This document shows positions 8,967 to 17,644 of a stretch of DNA of 64,000 bases, piece by piece. Every line of letters starts with the position of its first letter. Position 1 is the stretch's first letter. Made by a program: the position numbers and the translations under genes. A model generated the notes under the pieces. That model searched no databases. It had not been told where the DNA came from and saw only the letters and a program-made list of their open reading frames with translations. The DNA lies in assembly GCF_014489635.1 (NCBI RefSeq), contig NZ_CP060828.1, positions 3,014,001 through 3,078,000 on the forward strand. Direction: 5' to 3'. Origin of the DNA: Streptomyces roseirectus (GTDB taxonomy: Bacteria > Actinomycetota > Actinomycetes > Streptomycetales > Streptomycetaceae).

Positions 8967-9182
8967 ACCGAGGCGTGCGGCGAGGGACCGAGGGCCGACG
9001 AGGGGTCGAGGGCCGGCGGGCGGCCGAGGCAGCGGGGCGGCCGACGTGTCGACAGGCCCCCACGGCCCCCGCAGAGACGCACAGCAGCCCTCGCAGAGAC
9101 GCACAGCAATCCCCGCAGAGGCGCGCAACGGCCCCCGTAACCGGCCGCCGCCACGCCCCGCCTCACCCCTCCCCCAACTCCC

Positions 9183-9854
9183 CTAGAACAAGCGCAGCTT
9201 GTCGTCCTCGATGCCCCGCAGCGCGTCGTAGTCGAGGACCTGGCACCCGATGCCGCGATCCGTGGCCAGCACGCGCGCCTGGGGCTTGATCTCCTGGGCC
9301 GCGAAGATGCCGCGGACCGGGGCGAGGTGGGGATCGCGGTTGAGGAGTTCCAGGTAGCGGGTCAGTTGCTCGACGCCGTCGATCTCTCCCCGGCGTTTGA
9401 TCTCGATGGCGACGGTCTGCCCGGAGGCATCGCGGCAGAGGATGTCGACGGGCCCGATGGCGGTCATGTACTCACGCCGGATGAGCGTGTACCCCTCGCC
9501 CAGCGTCTCGATCCGGTCGGCGAGGAGTTCCTGGAGGTGCGCTTCCACGCCGTCCTTGATCAGCCCGGGATCGACGCCGAGTTCGTGCGAGGAGTCGTGC
9601 AGGACCTCCTCCATCGTGATGATGAGCTTCTCGCCCGCTTTGTTGACGACGGTCCAGACACCTTCGTCGTCCCCGGCTCCCTCTTTCAACGTACACGGCG
9701 GAGACATCCAGTTGAGCGGCTTGTACGCCCGGTCGTCCGCGTGGATCGAGACGCTGCCGTCGGCCTTGACCAGGATCAGACGGGGCGCGGAGGGCAGGTG
9801 GGCGGTGAGGCGGCCCGCGTAGTCGACGGAGCAGCGGGCGATGACGAGACGCAT
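9183..9854 (-). CDS. nucS: Endonuclease NucS (non-canonical mismatch repair)
   Basis: 223 aa, the usual length for actinobacterial NucS. The ATG at 9854 gives the family N-terminus [20 protein letters not shown]; an in-frame upstream start would add 24 unconserved residues. The C-terminal PD-(D/E)XK nuclease core is visible (VDILCRD, then [20 protein letters not shown]). The C-terminal KLRLF is the sliding-clamp-binding tail of the family. NucS cleaves DNA at mismatches and replaces MutS/MutL in actinobacteria. Monocistronic by spacing. Its last codons also occur as a stray copy at 8615-8648. Confidence 0.95.
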   Translation of the reverse strand: MRLVIARCSVDYAGRLTAHLPSAPRLILVKADGSVSIHADDRAYKPLNWMSPPCTLKEGAGDDEGVWTVVNKAGEKLIITMEEVLHDSSHELGVDPGLIKDGVEAHLQELLADRIETLGEGYTLIRREYMTAIGPVDILCRDASGQTVAIEIKRRGEIDGVEQLTRYLELLNRDPHLAPVRGIFAAQEIKPQARVLATDRGIGCQVLDYDALRGIEDDKLRLF

Positions 9855-10196
9855 GGGCAGCAACGCTACTCGACACTCAGGCGCCGGTGTGAATCGCCCG
9901 TCACAAGCGGACCGGAACACGGACACCTCCGGTCACGAACCGTCCAGGCACCGATCAGCCGTCGCCCTTTCCTCCCGAATCCCTCGGGATTCCGGTCATT
10001 CGCGCCCTGGCTGATTGTCTCCCTGTCTGCGGGGCCCTAAGTGGCCATTCTCCTGGTGCGGCCACCACCGGTTGCCTACGGTAGTGACCGGGAGGTCGTC
10101 GTGCGTGTACTCAGTGTTGCGGGAGACCGGCGCGGCGGGCTCCCCTTTCCCTGCCCGGCAACCCCTGCCGCAATCGGGGGTGCGAGAGGAGTACTC
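9855..10196. other. Divergent intergenic region between nucS and the 10197 gene
   Basis: 342 bp that must hold promoters for both directions. No strong promoter pair is obvious; CCGGTTGCCTACGGTAG (about 10067-10083) may contain a -10 (TACGGT). The right part looks like a structured leader, described separately. Confidence 0.4.
10100..10196 (+). promoter_or_regulatory. Structured leader, possibly SAM-type riboswitch-like
   Basis: Contains a GGGAG...CTCCC hairpin, then CCCGGCAACCCC, a loop, and GGGGGTGC. CCGGCAACC...GGTGC is the hallmark P3 element of SAM-I and SAM-IV riboswitches, the latter common in Streptomyces. GTACTC near 10104-10109 can pair with GAGTAC (10189-10194), which overlaps the ribosome site GAGAGGAG, so a ligand-gated translational switch is conceivable. 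The closing stem is only 6 bp and a full consensus match was not established. Alternatively an unrelated leader hairpin. Confidence 0.3.
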
Positions 10197-10589
10197 ATGT
10201 CGCTCGACGTCTCACCGGCCCTGTTGGAACAGGCCGAGCGAGGCGAGGTCGACGAAGCCGAATTCGTCGACTGCGTCCGGACCTCCCTGCCTTACGCGTG
10301 GGAGATGATCAGCTCCCTGGTGGCTCAACTGAAGGTGGACGGCGGAGAGTTCGCCGACAACCAGACGCCGCCGCCGAACGAACAGGCCCGCGGACAACTG
10401 CTCCGCGCGCTCGCCAGTGACGCGATACGCGGTGCGCTGCAACGGCACTTCGGAGTACGGCTGGCCTTCCAGAACTGCCACCGGGTCGCGGTCTTCCCCC
10501 TCGACCCCTCGGCAGACGACCGTCTGGCCCGCTTCACCTCCATCCGAGGCCAACTCCTGAACCAGTCCCCCGAACTCCGGGACTGCTGA
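10197..10589 (+). CDS. Conserved Streptomyces protein (SCO5389-type), unknown function
   Basis: 130 aa; the ATG at 10197 is preceded by GAGAGGA at good spacing, so the longer frame from 10041 is rejected. It starts MSLDVSPALLEQAERGEVDE and is acidic and soluble. A mid region (SSLVAQLKVDGGEFADNQTP, then DAIRGALQRHFGVRLAFQNC) and the absence of catalytic motifs match a short protein that sits beside nucS in Streptomyces genomes. It is transcribed away from nucS. Its long structured leader suggests post-transcriptional control. Confidence 0.8.
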   Translation: MSLDVSPALLEQAERGEVDEAEFVDCVRTSLPYAWEMISSLVAQLKVDGGEFADNQTPPPNEQARGQLLRALASDAIRGALQRHFGVRLAFQNCHRVAVFPLDPSADDRLARFTSIRGQLLNQSPELRDC

Positions 10590-11058
10590 CCCCAACCCCG
10601 TTCGCCTGCCGCTCCACTCGCGGGAGCACAACCAAAATCCAGGACCGGCAGGCGACCGGCACACCAACCACGCTCACGGCTGATGCCCCGCAGACCGGCG
10701 TACGACACGAAGCCGGCAGACCGCATCGAAACGCCGACACCTCGAACAGCACACATCGCACCTGAACGACCAGCCCGACACCCCCGCACGGCCACGCCCC
10801 CAGCGGAACACCACCACGCGCACACCCCCGTCCGGTCGCGGGCAGTCGCCCCACCCCCTATCCGCACCCGACACCCCTCCCCGCCCCAGCTGCGGGCAGT
10901 CGTGCCTCCCCCAAGCTCTTCGAGCAGGGGGTACCCCCAGGCGGCACGGGTGGGCGCAGCGGCCCCCCGCCGGCGCGGGCGAGCGAAACACCCCCCACCC
11001 CAGCCCTCACCAAGCCGCACCGACCCACACCCCAGCCCCCACCGACACCCCCACCCCC
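10590..11058. other. Intergenic region with a Streptomyces short palindrome
   Basis: 469 bp between convergent genes and without a supported ORF. It holds one dispersed-type palindrome (10905-10940); the rest is C-rich low-complexity sequence (ACCCCC runs near 11030-11060). Confidence 0.6.
10905..10940. repeat. REP-like palindrome (CCTCCCCCAAGC ... AGGGGGTACCCCC)
   Basis: CCTCCCCC, an inverted AAGCTCTTCGAGC core, AGGGGG and TACCCCC form nested hairpins. This kind of CCCCC/GGGGGTACCCCC palindrome is scattered between Streptomyces genes and may act as a terminator or processing site. Confidence 0.5.
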
Positions 11059-12087
11059 TCACCCCAACCGCCCCACCACCTCCGCCCCCAGCCGCCGGAC
11101 GTTCTCCTCCGTGGCCGCCAGGTCCCCCGAGCCCTCGACGAGCAGGGCGAAGCGGGTGATGCCGGTGCGTTCGGAGGTGGCGGAGAGGCGGTCCGCGCAG
11201 AGCCGGGGCGTGCCCACCGGGTGCAGCCCGCAGAGGAGTTCCGTGTAGGCGACGGGATCCCGCATGGCCCGCTCCCGCCCGTCGACGGTGACATGCGCAC
11301 CGAGCCCCTGCCGCAACCACCCCGGCATGGACTTCACCAGCGTCTCGACGGCGTCACTGCGCCGGTCGGCGATCTGGCACACCCCGGCGGACACGTGCGC
11401 GGCGAGCGCGATCTCCTCCCGCCCCCGACCGGACTCACGGGCGTGCCGCCGCCAGAGGGCCACCATCTCGGCCTTCTCCTCGTCCCCGATGTGCATCCCG
11501 AGCAGCATGGGCAACCCCCGCTCCGCGGCGAGCCGCACACTCGCCGGCGAGGTACAGGCGACCACGACCTCGGGCCCCTCCGCGTCGCACAGCGACTCGG
11601 CCGGCCGGGGCACGACCGCGACGTCCCGGAACCGGTACCGCTCCCCCGCCGCCCCCACAGCCGGCTCCCGGAGCCACCGCAGCAACAGGTCGAGCGACTC
11701 CGGGAACCCCTTCTCGTACGCCTCGATCCCGCCCCCGAACACTTCGAGGTCGACCCAGGGACCGCCCCGCCCGACCCCGAGCGAGAACCGCCCCCCGCTC
11801 GTGAGGTGCAGCAGCGCCGCCTGCTCCCCGAGCGCGACGGGATGCACGGTCGGCAGCACACTGACCGCCGTCCCGACCCGGATCCGCCGCGTCCGCCCGA
11901 GCAGCAGCGCCGCGAGGGTGACGGCCGACGGGCACGTCCCGTACGGCACGAAGTGGTGCTCGGCCAGCCAGACGGAGTCGAGCCCGGCCTCCTCGGCGAC
12001 CTCGGCGGAGCGGACCGCCCGGTGCAGCGCCTCACCCTGACCCTGACCCGGGAACTGGGCCGCCAACACGAAACTTCCAACGCGCAT
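11059..12087 (-). CDS. LLM-class flavin-dependent oxidoreductase
   Basis: 342 aa from the ATG at 12087 (AGGAAAG 4-5 nt upstream). The longer frame to 12363 adds no homologous sequence. Luciferase-like monooxygenase TIM-barrel features are visible: GLDSVWLAEHHFVPYGTCPS near residue 35, LLLGRTRRIRVGTAVSVLP and LTSGGRFSLGVGRGGPWVDL. Such enzymes use FMN or F420; the cofactor and substrate cannot be fixed from sequence. It is convergent with the 10197 gene and divergent from 12332, with no operon partner. Confidence 0.85.
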   Translation of the reverse strand: MRVGSFVLAAQFPGQGQGEALHRAVRSAEVAEEAGLDSVWLAEHHFVPYGTCPSAVTLAALLLGRTRRIRVGTAVSVLPTVHPVALGEQAALLHLTSGGRFSLGVGRGGPWVDLEVFGGGIEAYEKGFPESLDLLLRWLREPAVGAAGERYRFRDVAVVPRPAESLCDAEGPEVVVACTSPASVRLAAERGLPMLLGMHIGDEEKAEMVALWRRHARESGRGREEIALAAHVSAGVCQIADRRSDAVETLVKSMPGWLRQGLGAHVTVDGRERAMRDPVAYTELLCGLHPVGTPRLCADRLSATSERTGITRFALLVEGSGDLAATEENVRRLGAEVVGRLG

Positions 12088-12331
12088 GGCACTTTCCTGC
12101 TTCCTTGGCTCCGACGCGGAGCTCCCCCACCCGGCATAACCGTCTGACACGTGCCGAGGACACGGCCTGGCGAAGAGATTTGCGGATTGTCTGGAGAACG
12201 GCTCGGAGCCGCCGACCGACCCACCCGCCCCGGGGGGACTTGTGGGCATTGGCCGTTCTTCGCCTACCCCGCATCCCGCCGCGTAGGCTGGACGGAAGCC
12301 ACGCTTCCCGTCCCGCCCCGTGAGGTGTCCC

Positions 12332-12664
12332 GTGTCCCCGCGCCGCAACCGCCCCAAGGGCACCGACCTGTCCGGCCCCAGCGCCGGGGACGACCGCGCG
12401 AGCCGCTACGGCGGCTGGCAGTCGTCCACCGACTGGGCCGGCGAGGAGTGGAGCGTGCGGCACGTCGCGGGGTCCAGCAGCCAGGGCAAGTCGTACCGCT
12501 GCCCCGGCTGCGACCAGCTCATCCCGGACGGCGTCCCGCACGTCGTCGCCTGGCCCGAGTACGCCGGCGTCGACGATCGCCGCCACTGGCACAAGTCCTG
12601 CTGGAACGCGCGGGACCGCCGCACCCCAGGGGTCCGACGGTCCCGCAACGCGCCCCGCTTCTGA
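12332..12664 (+). CDS. Small conserved zinc-ribbon-like actinobacterial protein
   Basis: 110 aa from a GTG at 12332 with GAGGTG just upstream. The basic N-terminus (SPRRNRPKG) is followed by a CPGC...H...HWHKSCW arrangement at about residues 59-90 that could bind one zinc ion. Homologues are often labelled ATP/GTP-binding protein without a P-loop; none is seen here. It ends 4 bp before the convergent ABC permease. Confidence 0.7.
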   Translation: MSPRRNRPKGTDLSGPSAGDDRASRYGGWQSSTDWAGEEWSVRHVAGSSSQGKSYRCPGCDQLIPDGVPHVVAWPEYAGVDDRRHWHKSCWNARDRRTPGVRRSRNAPRF

Positions 12665-12668
12665 CGGC

Positions 12669-13475
12669 TCACACGTCCCGCTTCTCCAACAACGCGAACG
12701 CCATGCCGAACGCCGCGCCCGTGACGAGGACGGCGACCAGGACCGCGTCCCACGCGGAGGGGCCGGCCTCGGTCAGGGTCTCGGCGTAGAACGTGCTCAG
12801 CAGGTTGGGGATCGAGTACTCGATCAGGAAGTCACGCAGGCCCGACAGGGCGTCCGTGAACATGAACAGCGCCAGCACCAGCGGCGCCAGCACGAGCCCG
12901 ATCATGATGGTGATGGCGCCCGCGGAGTGCCGGACGATCGAGCCGACGGCCAGCGACAGCAGGCCGAGCAGCGCGATGAACAGCGACACCCCGAACGTGC
13001 CCTTCACCCAGTCGCCGGTCGTCGGCGTCTTCGCCCCGTCCAGCAGCGCGACGTCCGCGAGGGCCACGATCAGCGTCGCCACGAACGTGAACGCGAACGC
13101 GACGGCGAAGAACACCAACGCCTTCGCCGCCAGCACCCGCCCCCGCGAGGGGCACGCCACCATCGTCGTCCGGATCATGCCCGTGCCGTACTCGGACGCC
13201 GTCGTCAGCACGCCCAGCGTGATCACGCACATGCTCCCGAGCAACAGCCCGAACACCCCGTACGACAACGGATTGTCGCCCTCCAGGTCATAGGGCCCGG
13301 CATTGGCCGACACCAACACCGCCGTCAACAACCCCACCCCCATCACCAGCACCACAAACACCCCGAGCGTCCACATCGTCGACCGCACGGACCGGATCTT
13401 CGTCCACTCCGACGCCACGGCATGCCCAAAATGCGTACGCACCACCGGAATCGGCGACGTGTATCCACCACTCAT
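12669..13475 (-). CDS. ABC-2 type transporter permease
   Basis: 268 aa with about six membrane helices (VFVVLVMGVGLLTAVLV, LVFFAVAFAFTFVATLIVAL, ITIMIGLVLAPLVLALFMF, others). The N-terminal ASEWTKIRSVRSTMWTL is the usual start of ABC-2 permeases next to their ATPases. Its ATG overlaps the stop of the ATPase at 13472 (ATGA), so they are translationally coupled. Paralogue of the permease at 15376. Substrate unknown; drug or lipid export is typical for this class. Confidence 0.9.
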   Translation of the reverse strand: MSGGYTSPIPVVRTHFGHAVASEWTKIRSVRSTMWTLGVFVVLVMGVGLLTAVLVSANAGPYDLEGDNPLSYGVFGLLLGSMCVITLGVLTTASEYGTGMIRTTMVACPSRGRVLAAKALVFFAVAFAFTFVATLIVALADVALLDGAKTPTTGDWVKGTFGVSLFIALLGLLSLAVGSIVRHSAGAITIMIGLVLAPLVLALFMFTDALSGLRDFLIEYSIPNLLSTFYAETLTEAGPSAWDAVLVAVLVTGAAFGMAFALLEKRDV

Positions 13476-15250
13476 CGAACGTCCTCGGAATCGATCTTCT
13501 TGTCGGAGACGGGGGCAGCGGCCCCGGCGTCCCCCTCAGCAGCCGCCGCCAACAACAACGTGCTCGGCTCCCCTTCGGCCCGCACACCCGAACCTGGGGA
13601 AGCAGCCGAAGCCGGAGACGCACCCGGAGCGGGGGAAGACACCGGAGCCGGAGACGCCACCGGAGCCGGAGACACCGCCGGAGCCGAGGAAGCCACCGGA
13701 GCAGCGGGAGCCGCCGGAGCCTTCGTGAGCGTCCGCGTGCCCGCCTCCCCCGGCGCGGAGCCGGCCCCCGAAGCCCCGGCCCCAGCCGGACCGCCCACCC
13801 CGGCCTCCGCCTGACCACCCGCCCCGGCAGCCTGAGCCGCGGCCTCGGCAGGAACCACCGGCGCGGGCCCGAACCCACCCCCGGTCACGCCTTCCTGCTC
13901 ACTCCCCGCCCGAGCCGAAGCCCCGGGCACCGCAGTCGCAGCCGCAGCGGCCCCCGGTGCACCGCCCTCGGGCCGCGCACCCGGCCCCCCGTCCTGCGCC
14001 ACAGCCCCGAAACCCTGCCCGGCCGCCGATGCCTGCCCGACGGAACCCCCCGACCCCGCCGCACCCTGCCCACTCCGCGCACCCGACACCCCGCCCTGCG
14101 CCACCGGCGGCAGCCCGAAGCCCCCGCCGGTCGCCGGAGCCTGCCCCGCAGGGGCTCCCGGACCCGGCGGACTCACCTGCGGCGCCGGTCCGAAGGTGCC
14201 CTGCGCTGCCGGGCCGCCCGGGGCCTGCTGGGGTGGCGGCGGGGCGTACCAGCCCGGCTGGCCCTGGCCGGCTACCGGCATCGGGGGGAGGGCGCCCGGG
14301 GGGAGGGGCTGTTGGAGGCCGGACTTCTGGTCGGTGGTGGAGCGGTAGTCGACGGCGGCCTGGGTCATCCGCATGTACGCCTCCTCCAGGGACGCCTGGT
14401 GGGGCGAGAGTTCCCAGAGGCGGACGTCCGCGCTGTGGGCGAGGTCGCTGATGCGGGGCAGGGGCAGCCCGGTGACGCGGAGGGCGCCGTCGGACTCCGG
14501 GAGGACGTGGCCGCCCGCCTCCGTCAGCGCGGACGTCAGTTTCTCGCGGAGCTGCGGCTGCGCGTCCGGCGTCCGGATCCGCGCGAACCCGGCGGAGTTC
14601 GCCTCGATGAAGTCACGCACGCTCATGTCCGCGAGGAGCTGCCCGCGCCCGATGACGATGAGGTGATCGGCGGTGAGCGCCATCTCGCTCATGAGGTGGG
14701 AGGAGACGAACACCGTCCGCCCCTCGGCGGCCAGCGACTTCATCAAGTTGCGCACCCAGAGGATCCCCTCGGGGTCGAGCCCGTTGACGGGTTCGTCGAA
14801 GAGCAGCACCTGGGGGTCACCGAGCAGCGCCGCCGCGATCCCGAGCCGCTGCCCCATGCCGAGCGAGAACCCCTTGGACCGCTTCCCGGCGACGCCTTGG
14901 AGCCCGACGACGCCCAGCACCTCGTCCACCCGCCGCGCGGGGATCCCGGAGAGCTGCGCGAGGCACAGGAGGTGATTGCGCGCCGACCGCCCCCCGTGCA
15001 CGGCCTTCGCGTCGAGCAGCGCCCCCACGTGCCGCGCGGCGTTCGGCAGCTGCCGGTACGGGTGCCCGCTGATCGTGACCGAACCGGCCGTCGGATTGTC
15101 GAGCCCGAGGATCATCCGCATCGTCGTCGACTTGCCGGAGCCGTTCGGCCCGAGGAACCCGGTGACGGCGCCCGGACGCACCCGGAAGGACAGATTGTGC
15201 ACAGCGGTCTTGTCGCCGTAGCGCTTGGTCAGGCCGACTGCCTCGATCAT
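13472..15250 (-). CDS. ABC transporter ATP-binding protein with long Ala/Gly/Pro tail
   Basis: 592 aa from ATG 15250 (family start MIEAVGLTKRYG). Walker A GPNGSGKST is near residue 40, the signature reads FSLGMGQR, Walker B is VLLFDEPVNGLDPEG, and an H-loop VSSHLMSEM is present. After about residue 300 there is an unusual tail of roughly 280 residues rich in Pro, Ala, Gly and Gln (for example GWYAPPPPQQAPGG) with no domain, absent from the paralogue at 16157. The tail is probably disordered and cytoplasmic. Coupled to the downstream permease by ATGA. Confidence 0.9.
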   Translation of the reverse strand: MIEAVGLTKRYGDKTAVHNLSFRVRPGAVTGFLGPNGSGKSTTMRMILGLDNPTAGSVTISGHPYRQLPNAARHVGALLDAKAVHGGRSARNHLLCLAQLSGIPARRVDEVLGVVGLQGVAGKRSKGFSLGMGQRLGIAAALLGDPQVLLFDEPVNGLDPEGILWVRNLMKSLAAEGRTVFVSSHLMSEMALTADHLIVIGRGQLLADMSVRDFIEANSAGFARIRTPDAQPQLREKLTSALTEAGGHVLPESDGALRVTGLPLPRISDLAHSADVRLWELSPHQASLEEAYMRMTQAAVDYRSTTDQKSGLQQPLPPGALPPMPVAGQGQPGWYAPPPPQQAPGGPAAQGTFGPAPQVSPPGPGAPAGQAPATGGGFGLPPVAQGGVSGARSGQGAAGSGGSVGQASAAGQGFGAVAQDGGPGARPEGGAPGAAAAATAVPGASARAGSEQEGVTGGGFGPAPVVPAEAAAQAAGAGGQAEAGVGGPAGAGASGAGSAPGEAGTRTLTKAPAAPAAPVASSAPAVSPAPVASPAPVSSPAPGASPASAASPGSGVRAEGEPSTLLLAAAAEGDAGAAAPVSDKKIDSEDVR

Positions 15251-15375
15251 GCTCCGCACCCATCGCAAGGTTCAGGACAGCGGGGCGCACGCCCCCCGTA
15301 AGAGTTAGGAGCTTATCGGGGAGCTGACGGTTCCGGCCAAGACCGAGTAAAGCCCCCCGCCCGGCCCGCGCAGCG

Positions 15376-16155
15376 CTACGCGTCCCGCCGCTTGAGCAGC
15401 AGATACCCCCCGAGCAGTGCCACGACCACCCACACCACCATGATCGCGAGCCCGCCCCACGGCCCGTACGGGGTGTCGTCGTCGATCGGCGTCACCACCC
15501 GCATGATCTTGCTCCCCGCCTGGTCCGGCAGGTACTGCCCGACCTTCTTCGTCGCGGAGACGTTCCCGAGGATGCCCGAGACGAGGAAGAAGAACGGCAT
15601 GAGGATGCCGAGGGAGAGCATCGGCGAGCGCAGCATCGTCGCGATGCCCATCGAGAACAGCGTGATCAGCGCCATGTAGAGCCCACCGCCGATGACGGCC
15701 CGCAGCACCCCGGGGTCCCCGATGTCCGCGCGCAGCGAGCCGAGCAGCGACTGCCCGAGGAAGAACGCGGCGAAGCTGGTGACCATCCCGACGGCCAGCG
15801 CGAGCCCGGCGGCGACGGCGATCTTGCTCAGGTAGAAGGTGCCCCGCTGCGGTACGGCCGCGAGCGAGGTGCGGATCATGCCGGTGCTGTACTCGTTCGA
15901 CACCACCAGCACCCCGAACACGATCATCGCGAGCTGCCCGAGCGACATCCCGACGAAGCTGATGTTCGTGGGGTCGAAGGAGAGCTTGTCGTCGCGGCTG
16001 AGGTCGTCGAACTGGCTCTTCGACAGGGCCGAGAACGTCATGCCGAGCCCGATCGAGACGACGGCCGCGAGCGAGAGCGTCCAGACGGTCGACGCGACGG
16101 ACCGGATCTTCGTCCACTCCGACTGCACGACCTGCGTGACCTGGGTGACGGCCAT
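15376..16155 (-). CDS. ABC-2 type transporter permease
   Basis: 259 aa with six predicted helices. It starts MAVTQVTQVVQSEWTKIRSV and contains EYSTGMIRTSLAAVPQRG, the conserved cytoplasmic loop also seen in the paralogue (EYGTGMIRTTMVACPSRG). It starts 2 nt after the stop of the ATPase 16157-17107. The two ATPase-permease pairs in the same direction look like a tandem duplication. Confidence 0.9.
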   Translation of the reverse strand: MAVTQVTQVVQSEWTKIRSVASTVWTLSLAAVVSIGLGMTFSALSKSQFDDLSRDDKLSFDPTNISFVGMSLGQLAMIVFGVLVVSNEYSTGMIRTSLAAVPQRGTFYLSKIAVAAGLALAVGMVTSFAAFFLGQSLLGSLRADIGDPGVLRAVIGGGLYMALITLFSMGIATMLRSPMLSLGILMPFFFLVSGILGNVSATKKVGQYLPDQAGSKIMRVVTPIDDDTPYGPWGGLAIMVVWVVVALLGGYLLLKRRDA

Positions 16156-16156
16156 C

Positions 16157-17107
16157 TCAGTCCTTCCTCCAGCCGTCGCCCCACTCCTGCGGCGCGGGCT
16201 CGTCCGTGTGCGCGTGGTATTCGACCGACTCGGCGGTCAGCTGCATGAACGCCTCTTCCAGCGACGCCTGCTGCGGGCTCAGTTCGTGCAGCACGAGCTG
16301 GTGCTGGGCGGCCAGCTCACCGATCTGCTCGGCCTTGCTGCCGTCGACCTCCAGGACGCCGCTGCCGCTCTCGACGACCGTCACGCCCGCCTGGTGCAGC
16401 ACGTCGAGCATCCGCTCGCGCTGCGGGGTGCGGATGCGGACGTAGGAGCGGGAGTTGCGGGCGATGAAGTCCGCCATGGAGGTGTCCGCGAGGAGGCGGC
16501 CCTGGCCGATGACGACCAGGTGGTCCGCCGTCAGCGCCATCTCGCTCATCAGGTGCGAGGAGACGAACACCGTGCGGCCCTGGGCCGCGAGGGATTTCAT
16601 CAGGTTGCGGATCCAGTGGATGCCCTCGGGGTCGAGGCCGTTCACCGGCTCGTCGAACATCAGGATGCGGGGGTCGCCGAGCAGCGCCGCCGCGATGCCG
16701 AGCCGCTGGCCCATGCCCAGCGAGAACCCCTTCGCCTTCTTCTTCGCGACGGACGTCAGGCCGACGGTGTCCAGAACCTCGTCCACCCTGCGGCGCGGGA
16801 TGCCGTTGCTCTGCGCGAGGAACAGGAGGTGGTTGAAGGCGCTCCGGCCGCCGTGCGTCGCCTTCGCGTCGAGGAGCGCGCCGATGTACTTGAGGGGTTC
16901 CTTGAGCGCGTCGTAATGCTGCCCGTCGATCCGCACGTCCCCCGACGTGGGCCGGTCGAGACCCAGCATCATCCGCATGGTCGTGGACTTCCCGGCCCCG
17001 TTGGGCCCCAGAAACCCCGTCACGATCCCCGGCCGGACGGCGAAGGTGAGGTTGTTCACCGCCACCTTCTCCCCGTACCGCTTGGTCAGCCCCTCAAGCT
17101 CGATCAT
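16157..17107 (-). CDS. ABC transporter ATP-binding protein
   Basis: 316 aa from ATG 17107 (MIELEGLTKRYGEKVAVNNL). The frame stays open to 17629 only because of the 36-bp repeats upstream, so that extension is rejected. Walker A is GPNGAGKST, the signature FSLGMGQR, Walker B ILMFDEPVNGLDPEG. The C-terminal DUF4162-like part has no long tail. First gene of the four-gene double exporter operon (17107 down to 12669). Confidence 0.92.
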   Translation of the reverse strand: MIELEGLTKRYGEKVAVNNLTFAVRPGIVTGFLGPNGAGKSTTMRMMLGLDRPTSGDVRIDGQHYDALKEPLKYIGALLDAKATHGGRSAFNHLLFLAQSNGIPRRRVDEVLDTVGLTSVAKKKAKGFSLGMGQRLGIAAALLGDPRILMFDEPVNGLDPEGIHWIRNLMKSLAAQGRTVFVSSHLMSEMALTADHLVVIGQGRLLADTSMADFIARNSRSYVRIRTPQRERMLDVLHQAGVTVVESGSGVLEVDGSKAEQIGELAAQHQLVLHELSPQQASLEEAFMQLTAESVEYHAHTDEPAPQEWGDGWRKD

Positions 17108-17644
17108 GCGCCCCACGCTAGGGGGCCGACCACGCCGTTGCCACCGGAAAAGACGAACGCCCGATAACAGCTGAGCGAAGCCCCCACCGCCCACCGCCCG
17201 GCACACCCTGCCCCCGGCCCAGCCCCACGCCCCGACAGCCGCGCGGGGCACACGGCTCACCCAGCCGTCCCGGCGCGGGGACGCGGACCGCCGTAGCAGC
17301 TCGGACTGCCATGGCGGCGCGGAATTTCGTGGCAGCGCGACTCGGTACGGCGGCGCAGACCGCCGTGGCGACGCGACTCGGCGCGGCAGCGCAGACCGCC
17401 GTGGCAGCGCGACTCGGCGCGGCAGCGCGGAATGCCGTGGCAACGCGACTCGGCGCGGCAGCGCAGACCGCCGTGGCGACGCGACTCGGCGCGGCAGCGC
17501 AGACCGCCGTAGCAGCGCGACTCGGCGAGGCAGCGCGCCCCCGGTACGGCTGCCGCGGTACGGCTGCCCGCCCTGGTACGGCCGCGTGCCGCATACGGCT
17601 GCGCGGCCCGCGCCCCGGCCCGTGGGCACCGGGCGCGCCGCTGC
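17108..17644. other. Intergenic region holding a 36-bp tandem repeat
   Basis: 537 bp between the ABC operon start and the stop of the ATPase gene at 17645. The main content is the array at 17318-17545; the remainder is GC-rich with no ORF of note. The ABC operon promoter should lie in 17108-17200 but no clear -10/-35 is seen. Confidence 0.6.
17318..17545. repeat. 36-bp tandem repeat, about six copies
   Basis: CGCAGACCGCCGTGGCGACG plus CGACTCGGCGCGGCAG repeats with starts at 17354, 17390, 17426, 17462 and 17498 and degenerate outer units. A period divisible by 3 keeps all frames open (12-residue peptide repeats such as AAAQTAVATRLG), so the array can be mistaken for coding. There are no spacers. 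Confidence 0.85.

Larger units (their letters stand above)
7518..9182. other. 1.6-kb noncoding, repeat-rich intergenic region
   Basis: No supported protein gene: the open frames are Arg/Pro/Ala-rich shadows. Contents in order are MITE-like unit A (7622-7828), unit B (7833-8040), degenerate GAGGC-type direct repeats (8041-8200), a third MITE-like unit (8201-8398), a copy of the nucS 3' end (8615-8648), a partial fourth unit (8866-8966) and short direct repeats around 9040-9130 (CCCCGCAGAGRCGCACAGCA). Confidence 0.7.

Noticed and set aside
17318..17545. Possible CRISPR array
   Set aside because: The 36-bp units are contiguous with no spacers, and no cas genes are nearby.
16157..17629. 490-residue version of the ABC ATPase
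   Set aside because: The N-terminal 174 residues are translation of the 36-bp tandem repeats and the promoter region.
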